A stretch of DNA of 64,000 nucleotides from the NCBI RefSeq assembly GCF_027853965.1, contig NZ_JAQGLB010000001.1, forward strand, positions 682,001 to 746,000. Direction: 5' to 3'. The notes under the pieces were generated by a model. It had not been told where the DNA came from. It did not search any database and saw only the letters and a program-made list of their open reading frames with translations. A program made the translations under genes and the position numbers. The stretch is from Saccharopolyspora indica. GTDB taxonomy: Bacteria; Actinomycetota; Actinomycetes; Mycobacteriales; Pseudonocardiaceae. Below are positions 1-7,988 of this stretch, one piece after another. How positions within the stretch are numbered: the stretch's first letter is position 1; each line of letters begins with the position of its first letter.

Positions 1-320
1 TCGGCGTGGCGATCGCGACCATCCCGCACTGCCTGTACTACGCGGCGCTGGCGGGCATGCTGGCCAGCCGGTTCCCGGCGCACGTCCGCTACACCGGCAT
101 CTCGCTGTGCTACCAGCTGTGCGGCACGATCCTCGGCGGCACCACGCCGATCGTGGGCCAGTTCCTGCTGAACCTCTCCGGTTCCATCACCGCGGTGATC
201 GCCTACGCGATCTTCCAGGTGCTGCTGACGCTGGGCTGCATGCTGCTGCTCCTGCGCCGCCCCAACTACGACGACCGCGCGCACGCCGGGAACGCGCGTG
301 CCGAGGCCGTCCCGGCCTGA
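1..320 (+). CDS. MFS transporter, C-terminal part (MHS-like), truncated by window start
   Basis: Only about the last 105 residues are present; the reading frame is open to the window edge. It shows at least two hydrophobic helices and the motif RFPAHVRYTGISLCYQLCG (residues about 22-40 of the visible part), typical of the loop and helix 10-11 of metabolite:H+ symporter (MHS) family carriers, followed by a charged tail. Function in the inner membrane as a proton-coupled organic acid carrier is inferred from family. A strong hairpin follows the stop codon, so it may end a transcription unit before the cyclase gene. Confidence 0.75.
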   Translation, partial: GVAIATIPHCLYYAALAGMLASRFPAHVRYTGISLCYQLCGTILGGTTPIVGQFLLNLSGSITAVIAYAIFQVLLTLGCMLLLLRRPNYDDRAHAGNARAEAVPA

Positions 321-328
321 TCCGAACC

Positions 329-360
329 GGTGCGGCTTCCCGTGCGCGGGAAGCCGCACC
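329..360 (+). terminator. Perfect 14-bp stem-loop between MFS and cyclase genes
   Basis: GGTGCGGCTTCCCG (329-342) pairs with CGGGAAGCCGCACC (347-360) around a TGCG tetraloop. There is no T-tract, as is common in actinobacterial terminators. It sits 15 nt before the cyclase ATG, so it could also act as an attenuator. Confidence 0.6.
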
Positions 361-375
361 GCACTGGAGGTTTCC

Positions 376-1425
376 ATGCAGAACCCGCGCTGGGTGCGGC
401 GGCCCGAGGGCTCCAACTGGGGCGAATTCGGTCCCGACGACAACCTCGGCCGGCTCAACCTGATCACCCCGGAGAAGGTGCGCGCCGGTGTCGCCGAGGT
501 CGTGGAGGGCCGCAGCTTCTGCCTGCGCCTGCCGCTGGACCTGCCCGGCGGAACCGCCTTGAACCCCAACCGGTTCCCGCCGGTGCTGCGCCCGAACCTG
601 CGCGCGGGCCAGGTCAACTTCAACTTCGGCATGGACCGGCTGCACCCCGGTCACACCGACGTGCTCTGCGACGACCTCGCCGTCCTGCACCTGCAGTACT
701 CGACGCAGTGGGACTCCCTGGCCCACGCCGGGTCGATGTTCGACGCCGACGGCGACGGGGTGCCGGAACCGGTGTTCTACAACGGCTTCCGCGCCGACGA
801 GCACGTGCTCGGGCCGTCCGGGGTGGACGACGCGGGAACGGCGTCGCTGCACGACCGCAGCACCTCCACCGCCGGTCCGCTCGGGATCGACCACATGGCT
901 CGCACCGCGGTGCAGGGCCGCGCGGTGCTGATCGACCTGCGGGCCCACCTCGGCGACGAGCGCACGCTGGTCGGCTACCAGCAGCTCGCCGAGATCATCG
1001 CCGCCGACCGGATCGTGGTGGAGGAGGGCGACATCGTCTGCCTGCACACCGGTTTCGCCGAGCAGGTCGTGGCGATGGCCGGTGACCCGGACCCCGAGGT
1101 GCTGCACGGCTCCGGTGCCGTCCTCAACGGGCGCGACCCGGACCTGCTGCGCTGGATCACCGATTCCGGCCTGGCCGCGCTGGTCGCCGACAACTACGCG
1201 GTCGAGGCGTTCCCGGCCCCGGAAGCGCCGGTGCCCAACGCGGTGCTGCCGCTGCACGAGCACTGCCTGTTCAAGCTCGGGGTGCACCTCGGTGAGCTGT
1301 GGCGGCTCACCCCGCTCGCCGAGCACCTGCGAGCCCGCGGCCGCAGCCGGTTCCTGCTCACCGCTCCGCCGCTGAACCTGCCCGGAGCGGCCGGCTCGCC
1401 GGTCACCCCGGTCGCCACCGTCTAG
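376..1425 (+). CDS. Cyclase family protein (metal-dependent hydrolase, kynurenine formamidase-like)
   Basis: 349 residues from the ATG at 376, which follows CTGGAGG at 364-370; an upstream in-frame ATG at 298 lacks this site. The protein has the cyclase-family core: GPDDNLGRLN near residue 18-27 and a metal-site region HLQYSTQWDSLAH (H105 to H117), a variant of the HxGTHxD motif seen in the larger subgroup of the family. Members hydrolyse amides or lactones in a cytosolic metal site; the substrate here is unknown. It lies in a same-strand run with a short-chain fatty-acid type carrier and a YciI protein, suggesting import and breakdown of a small organic acid derivative. Confidence 0.85.
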   Translation: MQNPRWVRRPEGSNWGEFGPDDNLGRLNLITPEKVRAGVAEVVEGRSFCLRLPLDLPGGTALNPNRFPPVLRPNLRAGQVNFNFGMDRLHPGHTDVLCDDLAVLHLQYSTQWDSLAHAGSMFDADGDGVPEPVFYNGFRADEHVLGPSGVDDAGTASLHDRSTSTAGPLGIDHMARTAVQGRAVLIDLRAHLGDERTLVGYQQLAEIIAADRIVVEEGDIVCLHTGFAEQVVAMAGDPDPEVLHGSGAVLNGRDPDLLRWITDSGLAALVADNYAVEAFPAPEAPVPNAVLPLHEHCLFKLGVHLGELWRLTPLAEHLRARGRSRFLLTAPPLNLPGAAGSPVTPVATV

Positions 1426-1466
1426 ATCAACGCGCCGGGACCTCCCGGTCGGCAAGGAAAGCACCG

Positions 1467-2804
1467 ATGTCCAAGATCGCCAACTTCTTCACCGAGCTGA
1501 TGCGCCGGTACCTGCCCGATCCGTTCGTCTTCGCGATCGGGCTGACCTTCCTCACCCTGCTGCTGGCGCTGACGGTGGAGGGCAAGGGCTTCATCGAGAT
1601 CACCGAGGCCTGGGGCGACGGGTTCTGGAACCTGCTGTCGTTCACCACGCAGATGGCCGTCATCCTGGCGATGGGCTACGTGCTGGCCAGCGCGCCGGTC
1701 ACCGACCGGGTGCTCGACGCGGTGGTCAGCCGGGTGCACTCGCCGCGCACCGCGGTGGCGGTGGCGACCCTGATCGGCTCCGTCGGCTCCTACCTGAACT
1801 GGGGCTTCGGCCTGGTCATCGGCGGGATCGTGGCGAAGAAGCTGGCGCTGAAGGTGCCCGGCGTGCACTACCCGCTGATCATCGCCGCGGCCTACAGCGG
1901 GTTCACCATGTACGGCCTCGGCCTGTCGGCGACGATCCCGCTGACCATCTCCACCAGCGGGCACACGCTGGAGAGCAAGATGGGCGTCATCGCGCTGGCC
2001 GAGACCATCTTCTCGCTGCCGATGCTGCTGACCGCGCTCGCGGTGCTGCTCACCCTGCCGGTCCTCAACGCGCTGCTGCACCCCAAGCCGGGGCAGCCGG
2101 TCACCGAGATCGACCCCGCGCTGCACGTCGAGAGCAGGAGCAAGGCGGTGGAGCCCGAGGACTTCGGCGCGGTCACGGTGGCCTCGCGGCTGAACAACAG
2201 CCGCGTCCTGAGCCTGCTGATCGGCGCGCTCGGGATGATCTACGTCGTCGTGTACTTCATCCACGGCGGCGCCGCCGACCTGGACCTGGTGAACTTCTTC
2301 ATCCTGTTCCTGGGAATCCTGCTGCTGGGCACCCCGGCGGCCTACGTCGCCAAGCTCGGCGAGGGCATCAAGACCATCTCCGGCATCATCCTCCAGTACC
2401 CGTTCTACGCGGGCATCATGGCGATCATGGCCGCCTCCGGCCTGGTCGGCACGATCTCGCAGGTGTTCGTGGACATCTCCACCCCGGAGACGCTGGGCTT
2501 CTGGGGCCTGATCAGCTCCTTCGTGATCAACTTCTTCGCCCCGTCGGGCGGCGGGCACTGGGTGATCCAGGGGCCGTTCATGGTCGACGCGGCCAACGCG
2601 ATCGGCGCCCCGATGCCGGACGTGGCGATGTCGGTGATGCTCGGCAACGCCTGGAACGACCTGGTGCAGCCGTTCTGGATCCTGCCCGCGCTGGCCCTGT
2701 CCCGGCTCCGCCTCAAGGACGTCATGGGCTACACGGTGATCATGATGTTCTGGGTCGGCCTGATCTACATCGCGGCGATCCTGCTGTGGGGATTCCTCGG
2801 CTGA
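1467..2804 (+). CDS. Short-chain fatty acid transporter (AtoE family)
   Basis: 445 residues, close to the length of E. coli AtoE. It has about a dozen hydrophobic segments, the N-terminal MRRYLPDPFVFAIGLTF signature and a C-terminal NFFAPSGGGHWVIQGPF stretch characteristic of the family. ATG 1467 follows AAGGAAA (1453-1459). The likely job is uptake of short-chain carboxylates across the plasma membrane. It is 41 bp after the cyclase gene and 15 bp before the YciI gene, so all three are probably cotranscribed. The true substrate could be a different small carboxylate linked to the cyclase. Confidence 0.85.
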   Translation: MSKIANFFTELMRRYLPDPFVFAIGLTFLTLLLALTVEGKGFIEITEAWGDGFWNLLSFTTQMAVILAMGYVLASAPVTDRVLDAVVSRVHSPRTAVAVATLIGSVGSYLNWGFGLVIGGIVAKKLALKVPGVHYPLIIAAAYSGFTMYGLGLSATIPLTISTSGHTLESKMGVIALAETIFSLPMLLTALAVLLTLPVLNALLHPKPGQPVTEIDPALHVESRSKAVEPEDFGAVTVASRLNNSRVLSLLIGALGMIYVVVYFIHGGAADLDLVNFFILFLGILLLGTPAAYVAKLGEGIKTISGIILQYPFYAGIMAIMAASGLVGTISQVFVDISTPETLGFWGLISSFVINFFAPSGGGHWVIQGPFMVDAANAIGAPMPDVAMSVMLGNAWNDLVQPFWILPALALSRLRLKDVMGYTVIMMFWVGLIYIAAILLWGFLG

Positions 2805-2819
2805 TCCGGGAGGGAGAAC

Positions 2820-3116
2820 ATGCCTTACTTCATCGAGACCTTCGACAAGCCCGACCACCAGCGGGTGCGGCTGGACCACCGGCCCGCGCACCTGGCGTTC
2901 CTCGAAGAGCACAAGGAGCTGCTGCTGGCCTGCGGCGCCAAGCTCGCCGACGACGGGGAAGCGGCCTCCGGCGGGGTCTACCTGCTGGACGTGGAAACCC
3001 GCGCCGAGGCCGAGGAGTTCATCGCGCGCGATCCGTTCACGCTGGCCGACCTGTTCGCCGAGGTGAAGATCGTGCGGTGGCGCAAGGCCTACCTGGACGG
3101 CAGGGGCTACCTGTAG
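2820..3116 (+). CDS. YciI family protein
   Basis: 98-residue ferredoxin-like-fold protein. It shows the family pattern: start MPYFIETFDKP, the DHRPAHLAFLEEH helix with the conserved His pair, and the C-terminal RDPFTLADLFAEVKIVRW segment. YciI proteins are small dehydrochlorinase- or muconolactone-isomerase-like proteins of mostly unknown role. SD GGGAGG at 2809-2814 supports the start. It ends the cyclase/transporter operon and is followed by a bidirectional hairpin. Confidence 0.85.
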   Translation: MPYFIETFDKPDHQRVRLDHRPAHLAFLEEHKELLLACGAKLADDGEAASGGVYLLDVETRAEAEEFIARDPFTLADLFAEVKIVRWRKAYLDGRGYL

Positions 3117-3122
3117 CGCGCA

Positions 3123-3155
3123 CCGTCCCGCCTGGCGGGGGGTCAGGCGGGACGG
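3123..3155. terminator. Bidirectional terminator between convergent genes
   Basis: CCGTCCCGCCTG (3123-3134) and CAGGCGGGACGG (3144-3155) form a perfect 12-bp stem with a 9-nt loop. It lies between the YciI gene and the convergent methyltransferase and overlaps the stop codon of the latter. Confidence 0.65.
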
Positions 3156-3844
3156 GCGCGGATGGCGAGGAAACCGGTCGGTTCCCGGGTGAGCCGCTCG
3201 TAGCGCTCCGGCGAGATCGCCGCGGCGGACTCGGCCGGACGCGGTTCCCGCAGGCGCTCGATGAGAAACCCGGCTTCGAAGAGCTCCTCGCAGGTCACCT
3301 CCAGCGGCGCGGTCCAGAACCGCACGTGCCACCCGCGGCTCCAGACCTCCTCGACCACTCGCGATTCGAAGTAGTTGCCGCCGTGCCGAAGCCAGTCCCC
3401 GGTCGGGTGCATCCGCGAGAGCACCAGCGCACCGCCCGGCCGCAGCACCCGCCGCAGCTCCCGGAGCGCGGCCAGCCGGTCGTCCAGGTACTCCACGGCG
3501 AGCGCGAAGAGCACCAGGTCGACCGAGGAATCCGGCAGCCAGTCCAGCGGTTCGGCCAGGTCGTGCACTCGGAACTCCGCCGACGGCACGCGCTGCGCGG
3601 CGAGCTCGACCATCCGCGGACTGATGTCGCAGCCGACCACCTGCGCCCCGCGCGCGACGAGTTCGGCGGCGTAGAACCCGGGCCCGCAGGCCGCATCGAG
3701 AACGCGCTTCCCGGCGACGTCCCCGAGCAGCTCCAGACAAGCCGGCCGGTCGTAGTGAGCGTTGTGGAACCCGTCCTCGGCGTGCTCGGCGAACTCGTCG
3801 GCGAAGCGCTCGTACTGCGCTTCCCGCCCCACGGCATCGGTCAT
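3143..3844 (-). CDS. Class I SAM-dependent methyltransferase
   Basis: 233 residues from the ATG at 3844; a longer frame to 3979 would run through the promoter of the divergent MerR gene. SAM motif I is VLDAACGPGFYA at residues 48-59, followed by GCDISPRMVELA (motif II) and VDLVLFALAVEYL (motif III region), then a long C-terminal domain that may set substrate choice. It resembles small-molecule or ubiquinone/menaquinone-type (UbiE/Methyltransf_11) enzymes; the substrate cannot be read from sequence. It is divergent from the MerR/LLM pair, sharing a 91-bp intergenic region. Confidence 0.85.
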   Translation of the reverse strand: MTDAVGREAQYERFADEFAEHAEDGFHNAHYDRPACLELLGDVAGKRVLDAACGPGFYAAELVARGAQVVGCDISPRMVELAAQRVPSAEFRVHDLAEPLDWLPDSSVDLVLFALAVEYLDDRLAALRELRRVLRPGGALVLSRMHPTGDWLRHGGNYFESRVVEEVWSRGWHVRFWTAPLEVTCEELFEAGFLIERLREPRPAESAAAISPERYERLTREPTGFLAIRARPA

Positions 3845-3896
3845 TGCGCCGATCTTGCTACACCGGAGTTGCGCAGGGCCACCGGCTTTTCCGGGC

Positions 3897-3928
3897 TTGA
3901 CCTTGACACCGGTGTCAGCGCCTAGTGT
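3897..3928 (+). promoter_or_regulatory. MerR-type promoter and operator
   Basis: A -35-like TTGACC (3897-3902) and a -10-like TAGTGT (3923-3928) are 20 bp apart, and the perfect palindrome TGACACCGGTGTCA (3904-3917) lies inside that spacer. This is the layout MerR-family activators use to untwist long-spacer promoters. Only 7 nt separate the -10 from the ATG at 3936, so the transcript is probably leaderless or nearly so. Autoregulation by the downstream MerR protein is inferred. Confidence 0.6.
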
Positions 3929-3935
3929 CGTCGGC

Positions 3936-4322
3936 ATGGGCGAGGCAACAGTGCAGATCGGGGAGCTGGCGGCGCGCACCGGCGTCAGCAGGCGCTCCCT
4001 CCGGTACTACGAGCAGTGCGGCCTGCTGCGCAGCAGGCGCACCGAGGTCGGGTGGCGGGAGTACGACGAAGACGTCGAAACCCGCGTGCGCAACGTCCAC
4101 GAGCTGCTGTCCGCCGGGCTGACGATCGAGGACGTCCGGCGGGTGGAACCGTGCCTGGACCAGGCCGATCACCTCCCCTGCGACGGGGTGGACGAGGCGC
4201 TCGAGATCCACGAAGCGCGGCTGGCGGTGCTCGACGAGCGGATGGCCAGGATCCAGGAGCACCGGGACAGGCTGGCCCGCCGGGTGGCGCGCCTGCGCGA
4301 GCAGCGGGAGGAGCAGCGGTGA
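3936..4322 (+). CDS. MerR family transcriptional regulator
   Basis: 128 residues. The N-terminal winged HTH reads VQIGELAARTGVSRRSLRYYEQCGLL (residues about 6-31), followed by the wing RRTEVGWREYDE and a C-terminal coiled coil of heptads (residues about 85-125). Two cysteines (PCLDQADHLPC) lie between HTH and coiled coil, a possible effector or metal site. It overlaps the LLM oxidoreductase start by 4 nt, so the two are translationally coupled, and a palindrome inside a 20-bp spacer promoter precedes it. The ligand is unknown. Confidence 0.9.
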   Translation: MGEATVQIGELAARTGVSRRSLRYYEQCGLLRSRRTEVGWREYDEDVETRVRNVHELLSAGLTIEDVRRVEPCLDQADHLPCDGVDEALEIHEARLAVLDERMARIQEHRDRLARRVARLREQREEQR

Positions 4323-5143
4323 AGATCGGTATCTCGACGTTCGCGACCGATGAGACCATCCGGCCGGACGCGCTGGCGAAAGCGCTGGAGGAACGGGGAT
4401 TCGAGTCGCTGTTCCTGGCCGAGCACTCCCACATCCCCAGCGGCACGACGCTGCCGGACGGCTCGGCGCCGGGCCGCGAGTACTACCGCGGGCTGGACCC
4501 GTTCCTGGCGCTGACCGCGGCCGCCTCGGTCACCGAGCGGCTCCGGCTGGGCACCGGCATCGCGATCCTGGTGCAACGCGACGTCATCCACACCGCGAAG
4601 GAAGTGGCGACCCTCGACCTGCTCTCGGGCGGTCGGGTGCTCCGCGCCGTAGGCGCGGGCTGGAACGAGGCGGAGATGCGCAACCACGGCGTCGATCCGC
4701 GCACCCGCGGCCGCCTGATGGACGAGCAGCTGGCGGCGCTGAAGGAGATCTGGACCGAGGAGGAGCCGAGCTTCCACGGCGAGCACGTGAACTTCGGCCC
4801 GATGCACCAGTGGCCGAAACCGGTCCAGCGCCCGCACCCGCCCATCTACATCGGCGGCCACAGCCGCGCCGCGCGCCGCCGGGTGATCGAGCACGGCGAC
4901 GGCTGGTTCCCGCTGGTGGTCGCACCGGAGGACGTCCAGGACATGCGCTCGCAGCTGGCCGCGCGAGGCCGAACCGGTGTGGTCGTGAACGTGCCCGCCG
5001 ACGAGAACGACCTGGCAACCCTGGACCGGTTCGCCGAGGCCGGAGCCGACCGCGCCACGTTCCACCTGGACTTCATGCCGGAGCCCGCGGCACTGCACAA
5101 GCTCGACGAGCTCGCGGCCCTGATCACTCGCTACTCGGGGTGA
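4319..5143 (+). CDS. LLM-class F420-dependent oxidoreductase
   Basis: 274 residues from GTG 4319, overlapping the MerR stop as GTGA. It has the luciferase-like TIM barrel signature: KALEERGFESLFLAEHSHIP near the N terminus, RLRLGTGIAILVQRD, the RVLRAVGAGWNEAEMRNHGVDP loop and PPIYIGGHSRAARRR. These match the TIGR03619-type subgroup, which uses coenzyme F420 for hydride transfer. Activity is inferred; a flavin-using relative cannot be excluded. Coupling to a MerR gene suggests induction by the compound it reduces. Confidence 0.85.
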   Translation: MKIGISTFATDETIRPDALAKALEERGFESLFLAEHSHIPSGTTLPDGSAPGREYYRGLDPFLALTAAASVTERLRLGTGIAILVQRDVIHTAKEVATLDLLSGGRVLRAVGAGWNEAEMRNHGVDPRTRGRLMDEQLAALKEIWTEEEPSFHGEHVNFGPMHQWPKPVQRPHPPIYIGGHSRAARRRVIEHGDGWFPLVVAPEDVQDMRSQLAARGRTGVVVNVPADENDLATLDRFAEAGADRATFHLDFMPEPAALHKLDELAALITRYSG

Positions 5144-5217
5144 GACGCCAGTGCGGTCGCCTGTGCGCGCTCGATCAGGGATGACAATCGTGCCTTGAAC
5201 GGACGACAGCGGATGAC

Positions 5218-5523
5218 TTACGGCACGGTCAAATCAAGAGTTGCGGTTTGATCGGACTTGATGACGACTTCTGCCGGGCTGCCGAGAACCGTGGAGGAAT
5301 CAGCGGACGAGTAGTACAGGGCCTGCACGGAGTAGCGGCCCGGTCGGAGGTTCCAGCTGTAGCGGCCTTGCTGATCGGAGAACACGGCAAGCTCCGGGAC
5401 GTACTGCGCCGGTTCATCCGCAGACGTCGGAACGACCGTGCATCCAGGACGAAGTGTTCCGTCGAGCGCGTGCACCACGCCCACAACATGCCCGTAGCGC
5501 GGAGCCAGACTGTTCGGCTGCAC
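5218..5523 (-). CDS. Small protein with carboxypeptidase-regulatory-like / Cna-B-like beta domain
   Basis: 101 residues from GTG 5523, with GAGGAGG at 5534-5540 ten bases upstream. The pattern GHVVGVVHALDG... FSDQQGRYSWNLRPGRYSVQALYY is typical of transthyretin-like carboxypeptidase-regulatory folds. There is no signal peptide or enzyme motif. It stands alone between the LLM oxidoreductase and the MerR-peroxiredoxin gene. The role is unknown; the codon pattern is slightly less GC-biased than its neighbours. Confidence 0.6.
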   Translation of the reverse strand: MQPNSLAPRYGHVVGVVHALDGTLRPGCTVVPTSADEPAQYVPELAVFSDQQGRYSWNLRPGRYSVQALYYSSADSSTVLGSPAEVVIKSDQTATLDLTVP

Positions 5524-5729
5524 AGTGCTCGTGCCTCCTCGTTCTTGCGACTGGGAACCGGGGGTAGGCGGGACTGGAGTATCCGCCCCACGCTAGTGGC
5601 TCGTCTCAGAACGTTGACCCCGGAATCGATCTTCAACAGGGTAGGCGAGGCGATCCGCGAACAGGTCCTGATCATCGGGGGCTGCTGGCTGTGCCGTCAC
5701 GGCGGCTTGGCCTGGCCGAGCTTCGTGCT

Positions 5730-6662
5730 CTAGGTCAGCCAGTCGAGAACCTGCTGGGCGTGTGCGTTGGGCGGGAAGACGGGGTAGAAGACGTGTTCGA
5801 TGCGGCCGTTGGAGATCACCAGCGTGAGTCGCGAGTAGAGGCGGTCGTGGCCGGGGGCCTCGAAGGTCGGCAGCCGGAGTGCATCCGCCATTGTCAAGCG
5901 TGGATCTGAGAGCATCGGGAACGGCAGGTGCAGTCGTTCGACGAGCTCGGCTTGGTACTCCGCGTCCTGGCTGGACAGGCCGAAGACCTGTGAAACTCCG
6001 GCCTGTTGCAGATCGGCGAAGTGGTCTCGGAAGTCGCACGCCTCCGTGGAGCACCCGCGCGCTCCCGGGATGGCGTCCCACCCTTCAGGCAGGTCTGTGC
6101 CGGGACGCCCGGTCAGGGGGTAGCAGTAGATGATCGTCCGGCCGGGTGCGAGGGCACCGAGGTCGACGTCCTGCCCGTTGCTGGCACTCAGGGTGAGGGC
6201 GGGAAGCGACATGCCGGACAGGTGGTCGGCGGCTCCGTCGTCTTCGGGGACGGGCAGGCCCTCGGGGAGGGTGGTGTAGTCGGTCATCCCGTTCTCCTCG
6301 GTGAAACTTCGGGTGGCACCACGGTGCAGCCTGCGGATGAGCAGGTCGCGCCGGGCGGTGAGGGCGGCGATCGTGCGGTCCAGCTCGGCGATGCTGTCGC
6401 GATATGCGATCAGGGAGGTCACGCAGTCGTCGCTGTGCACGTGGCCGCTGCCCAGGCACTCGATGAACGGTCTCGCCCGGCTTGGCGGGATCCCGTCGGC
6501 GGCGAGCTCCCGGATCTCCTCGACCAGCCGCACGTGGGACTCGTCATAACTGCGGTAGCCGTTGGACCCGCGAAGGGGAGTCACCAAGCCGAGCTGCTCG
6601 TAGTAGCGGATCGCCTTGGCCGAGACCTGCGCTCGCTGTGCGAGCTCGCCGATGCGCACCAT
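5730..6662 (-). CDS. MerR regulator fused to a PrxQ-like peroxiredoxin
   Basis: 310 residues. Residues 1-70 are a MerR winged HTH (VRIGELAQRAQVSAKAIRYY), followed by C69 and C80 with nearby His (a possible sensor site) and a short coiled coil to about residue 115. Residues 126-310 are a thioredoxin-fold peroxiredoxin with GWDAIPGARGCSTEACDFRD: C204 and C209 form the C-x4-C pair of the PrxQ/BCP group, expected to reduce peroxides. The two halves share one frame. An internal ATG at 6287 (M126) has an ideal SD (GAGGAG, 6294-6299), so free peroxiredoxin may also be made. A MerR-type operator lies upstream. A fused sensor and detoxifying enzyme is inferred. Confidence 0.85.
   Translation of the reverse strand: MVRIGELAQRAQVSAKAIRYYEQLGLVTPLRGSNGYRSYDESHVRLVEEIRELAADGIPPSRARPFIECLGSGHVHSDDCVTSLIAYRDSIAELDRTIAALTARRDLLIRRLHRGATRSFTEENGMTDYTTLPEGLPVPEDDGAADHLSGMSLPALTLSASNGQDVDLGALAPGRTIIYCYPLTGRPGTDLPEGWDAIPGARGCSTEACDFRDHFADLQQAGVSQVFGLSSQDAEYQAELVERLHLPFPMLSDPRLTMADALRLPTFEAPGHDRLYSRLTLVISNGRIEHVFYPVFPPNAHAQQVLDWLT
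6285..6299 (-). promoter_or_regulatory. Internal ribosome binding site and start for the peroxiredoxin half
   Basis: On the minus strand GAGGAG (6299-6294) is followed by 6 nt and ATG (6287-6285), in frame with the fusion and exactly at the junction between regulator and enzyme. This would allow both a full fusion and a 185-residue free enzyme from one mRNA. Confidence 0.45.
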
Positions 6663-6677
6663 TCACCTCCGATGGCA

Positions 6678-6708
6678 CGTTAAACCTTGCCCCTGGGGGC
6701 AAGGTCAA
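6678..6708 (-). promoter_or_regulatory. MerR-type operator/promoter of the fusion gene
   Basis: CCTTGCCCC (6685-6693) and GGGGCAAGG (6696-6704) form a 20-bp palindrome. On the minus strand a TTGACC -35 (6708-6703) lies at its left edge and a TTTAAC/TTAACG -10-like box at its right edge, with an 18-19 bp spacer. The arrangement is like the MerR promoter at 3897-3928 but with a different palindrome, which fits separate regulators. SD GGAGGTG follows just before the ATG at 6662. Confidence 0.6.
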
Positions 6709-6726
6709 GGACGACCTCCGAATCAG

Positions 6727-7848
6727 TCAGAGGTGGGCCAGCAGGGAGGCGGTCAGGGTTGCTCGTTCGGGGAGGGTGGCCGCGATGATCTGCTCGTCCG
6801 GGGCGTGGGCTCCGCGGCCGACCGGGCCCAGGCCGTCGAGGCTCGGGACTCCCAGCGATCCGGTCAGGTTGGTGTCGGCTGCTCCGGCCGCCGGGCGTCC
6901 GGTGGTTTCCTGACCGACGGCTCGCGCGGCGCGGGTCAGCACGTCGGTGAGTTCGGTGGATTCCGGTTCTGTCCACACTGGACGGCTGGTGAGGATGTCC
7001 GCGGTGACGGTCGTGCCGGGGCGGACGGGTGTCAGGCGCTGCAGCGCCGCCAGTGCGGAGGTTTCGGTCGCGGTGTCGGTGAAGCGCAGGCCGATCTCGC
7101 ACCACGCCTCGCCGGGCACCACGTTCGTGCGGCCGCCGCCGGAGATCGTGCCGAGGTTGCACAGCATGGCCGGGTGCTCGGCGGCGATCCGGCGCACGAC
7201 CAGCAGCTGGTCGAGCAGCTCCTCGATCGCCGACGCGCCGTCCTCCGGGGCCAGCGCGGCGTGCGATTCCCGGCCCGTCACGCGGATTCGGACGCGGGTG
7301 CTGCCCCAGCGGGAGGTCTTGACCGCGCCGTCGGGGTGCGGGGGTTCGAAGCCCAGGGCCGCGATCGCGTCGCGGGAGTGCTCGGCGACGAGCTCGCGGG
7401 CCGAGGGGGAGCCGACTTCCTCGTCGGCGACCAGGATCATCGTGATCGGCCGGTGCGCGCTGCCGCGCTGGGCGAGGAGCTCGACGGCGGTCTCGAAGAC
7501 GACGAGGCCGCCCTTCATGTCGTACACGCCTGGCCCGTGGATCCGGCCGTCCTGCTCCAGCCACGGCACCGGGCCGTCGAGCGCGCCGACCGGCCACACC
7601 GTGTCGTGGTGGCCCAGGCACAGGACCGGTCGTTCGTGCTGCTTGTCGCCGGTGCCGGGGAAGTGCGCGACCAGGTTGGCGCCGGTGGCGCTCGGGTGCC
7701 GCTCGGTGCGGGCGCCGAGTTCGGCGTAGCGCGGCTCCAGCAGATCGAGCAGCGCGTCGAGCGCGTCTGCGCCTCCGCTCGGCGTTTCCAGCTGGACGTA
7801 GCGGTGCAGCCGGTCGCGCATCGGCTGGATGGAGAGCGTCTGACTCAC
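6727..7848 (-). CDS. M20 family metallopeptidase (N-acyl-L-amino acid deacylase / carboxypeptidase-like)
   Basis: 373 residues. The dizinc site motifs of M20 enzymes are present: GHHDT (about 79-83), GPGVYDMKGG, VADEEVGSPS (catalytic Glu), and the late GAHAPDE His. A dimerisation-domain segment GRESHAALAPEDGASAI is also recognisable. The family hydrolyses N-acyl-amino acids or short peptides in the cytosol. It is divergent from the GNAT/racemase operon and shares its promoter region, so an L-specific desuccinylase or deacetylase acting after the racemase is a reasonable inference. Glutamate carboxypeptidase is the alternative name. Confidence 0.85.
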   Translation of the reverse strand: MSQTLSIQPMRDRLHRYVQLETPSGGADALDALLDLLEPRYAELGARTERHPSATGANLVAHFPGTGDKQHERPVLCLGHHDTVWPVGALDGPVPWLEQDGRIHGPGVYDMKGGLVVFETAVELLAQRGSAHRPITMILVADEEVGSPSARELVAEHSRDAIAALGFEPPHPDGAVKTSRWGSTRVRIRVTGRESHAALAPEDGASAIEELLDQLLVVRRIAAEHPAMLCNLGTISGGGRTNVVPGEAWCEIGLRFTDTATETSALAALQRLTPVRPGTTVTADILTSRPVWTEPESTELTDVLTRAARAVGQETTGRPAAGAADTNLTGSLGVPSLDGLGPVGRGAHAPDEQIIAATLPERATLTASLLAHL

Positions 7849-7850
7849 GG

Positions 7851-7939
7851 ATACGAAACGTATATGCCCGAACTTGTCCGCACAAGACCGTTGACAAAAG
7901 GAAAATATGGACTCATCTTGTGCGAGTTACGTTTCATAT
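7851..7939. promoter_or_regulatory. Divergent regulatory region with two TACG-N3-CGTA operator-like sites
   Basis: ATACGAAACGTAT (7851-7863) is a perfect palindrome with AAA centre. TTACGTTTCATAT (7927-7939) is a second copy with one arm mismatch. Between them are CTTGT-CCGC-ACAAG (7873-7886) and a TTGACA -35 box (7891-7896) facing the GNAT operon. A plausible binder is the SIS-domain protein's partner or another regulator outside the visible gene set. Confidence 0.5.
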
Positions 7940-7988
7940 GTTGGCGACTCGGGGCGATGGCGCCGATGCGCTGCGTGAAGGAGGGGTC

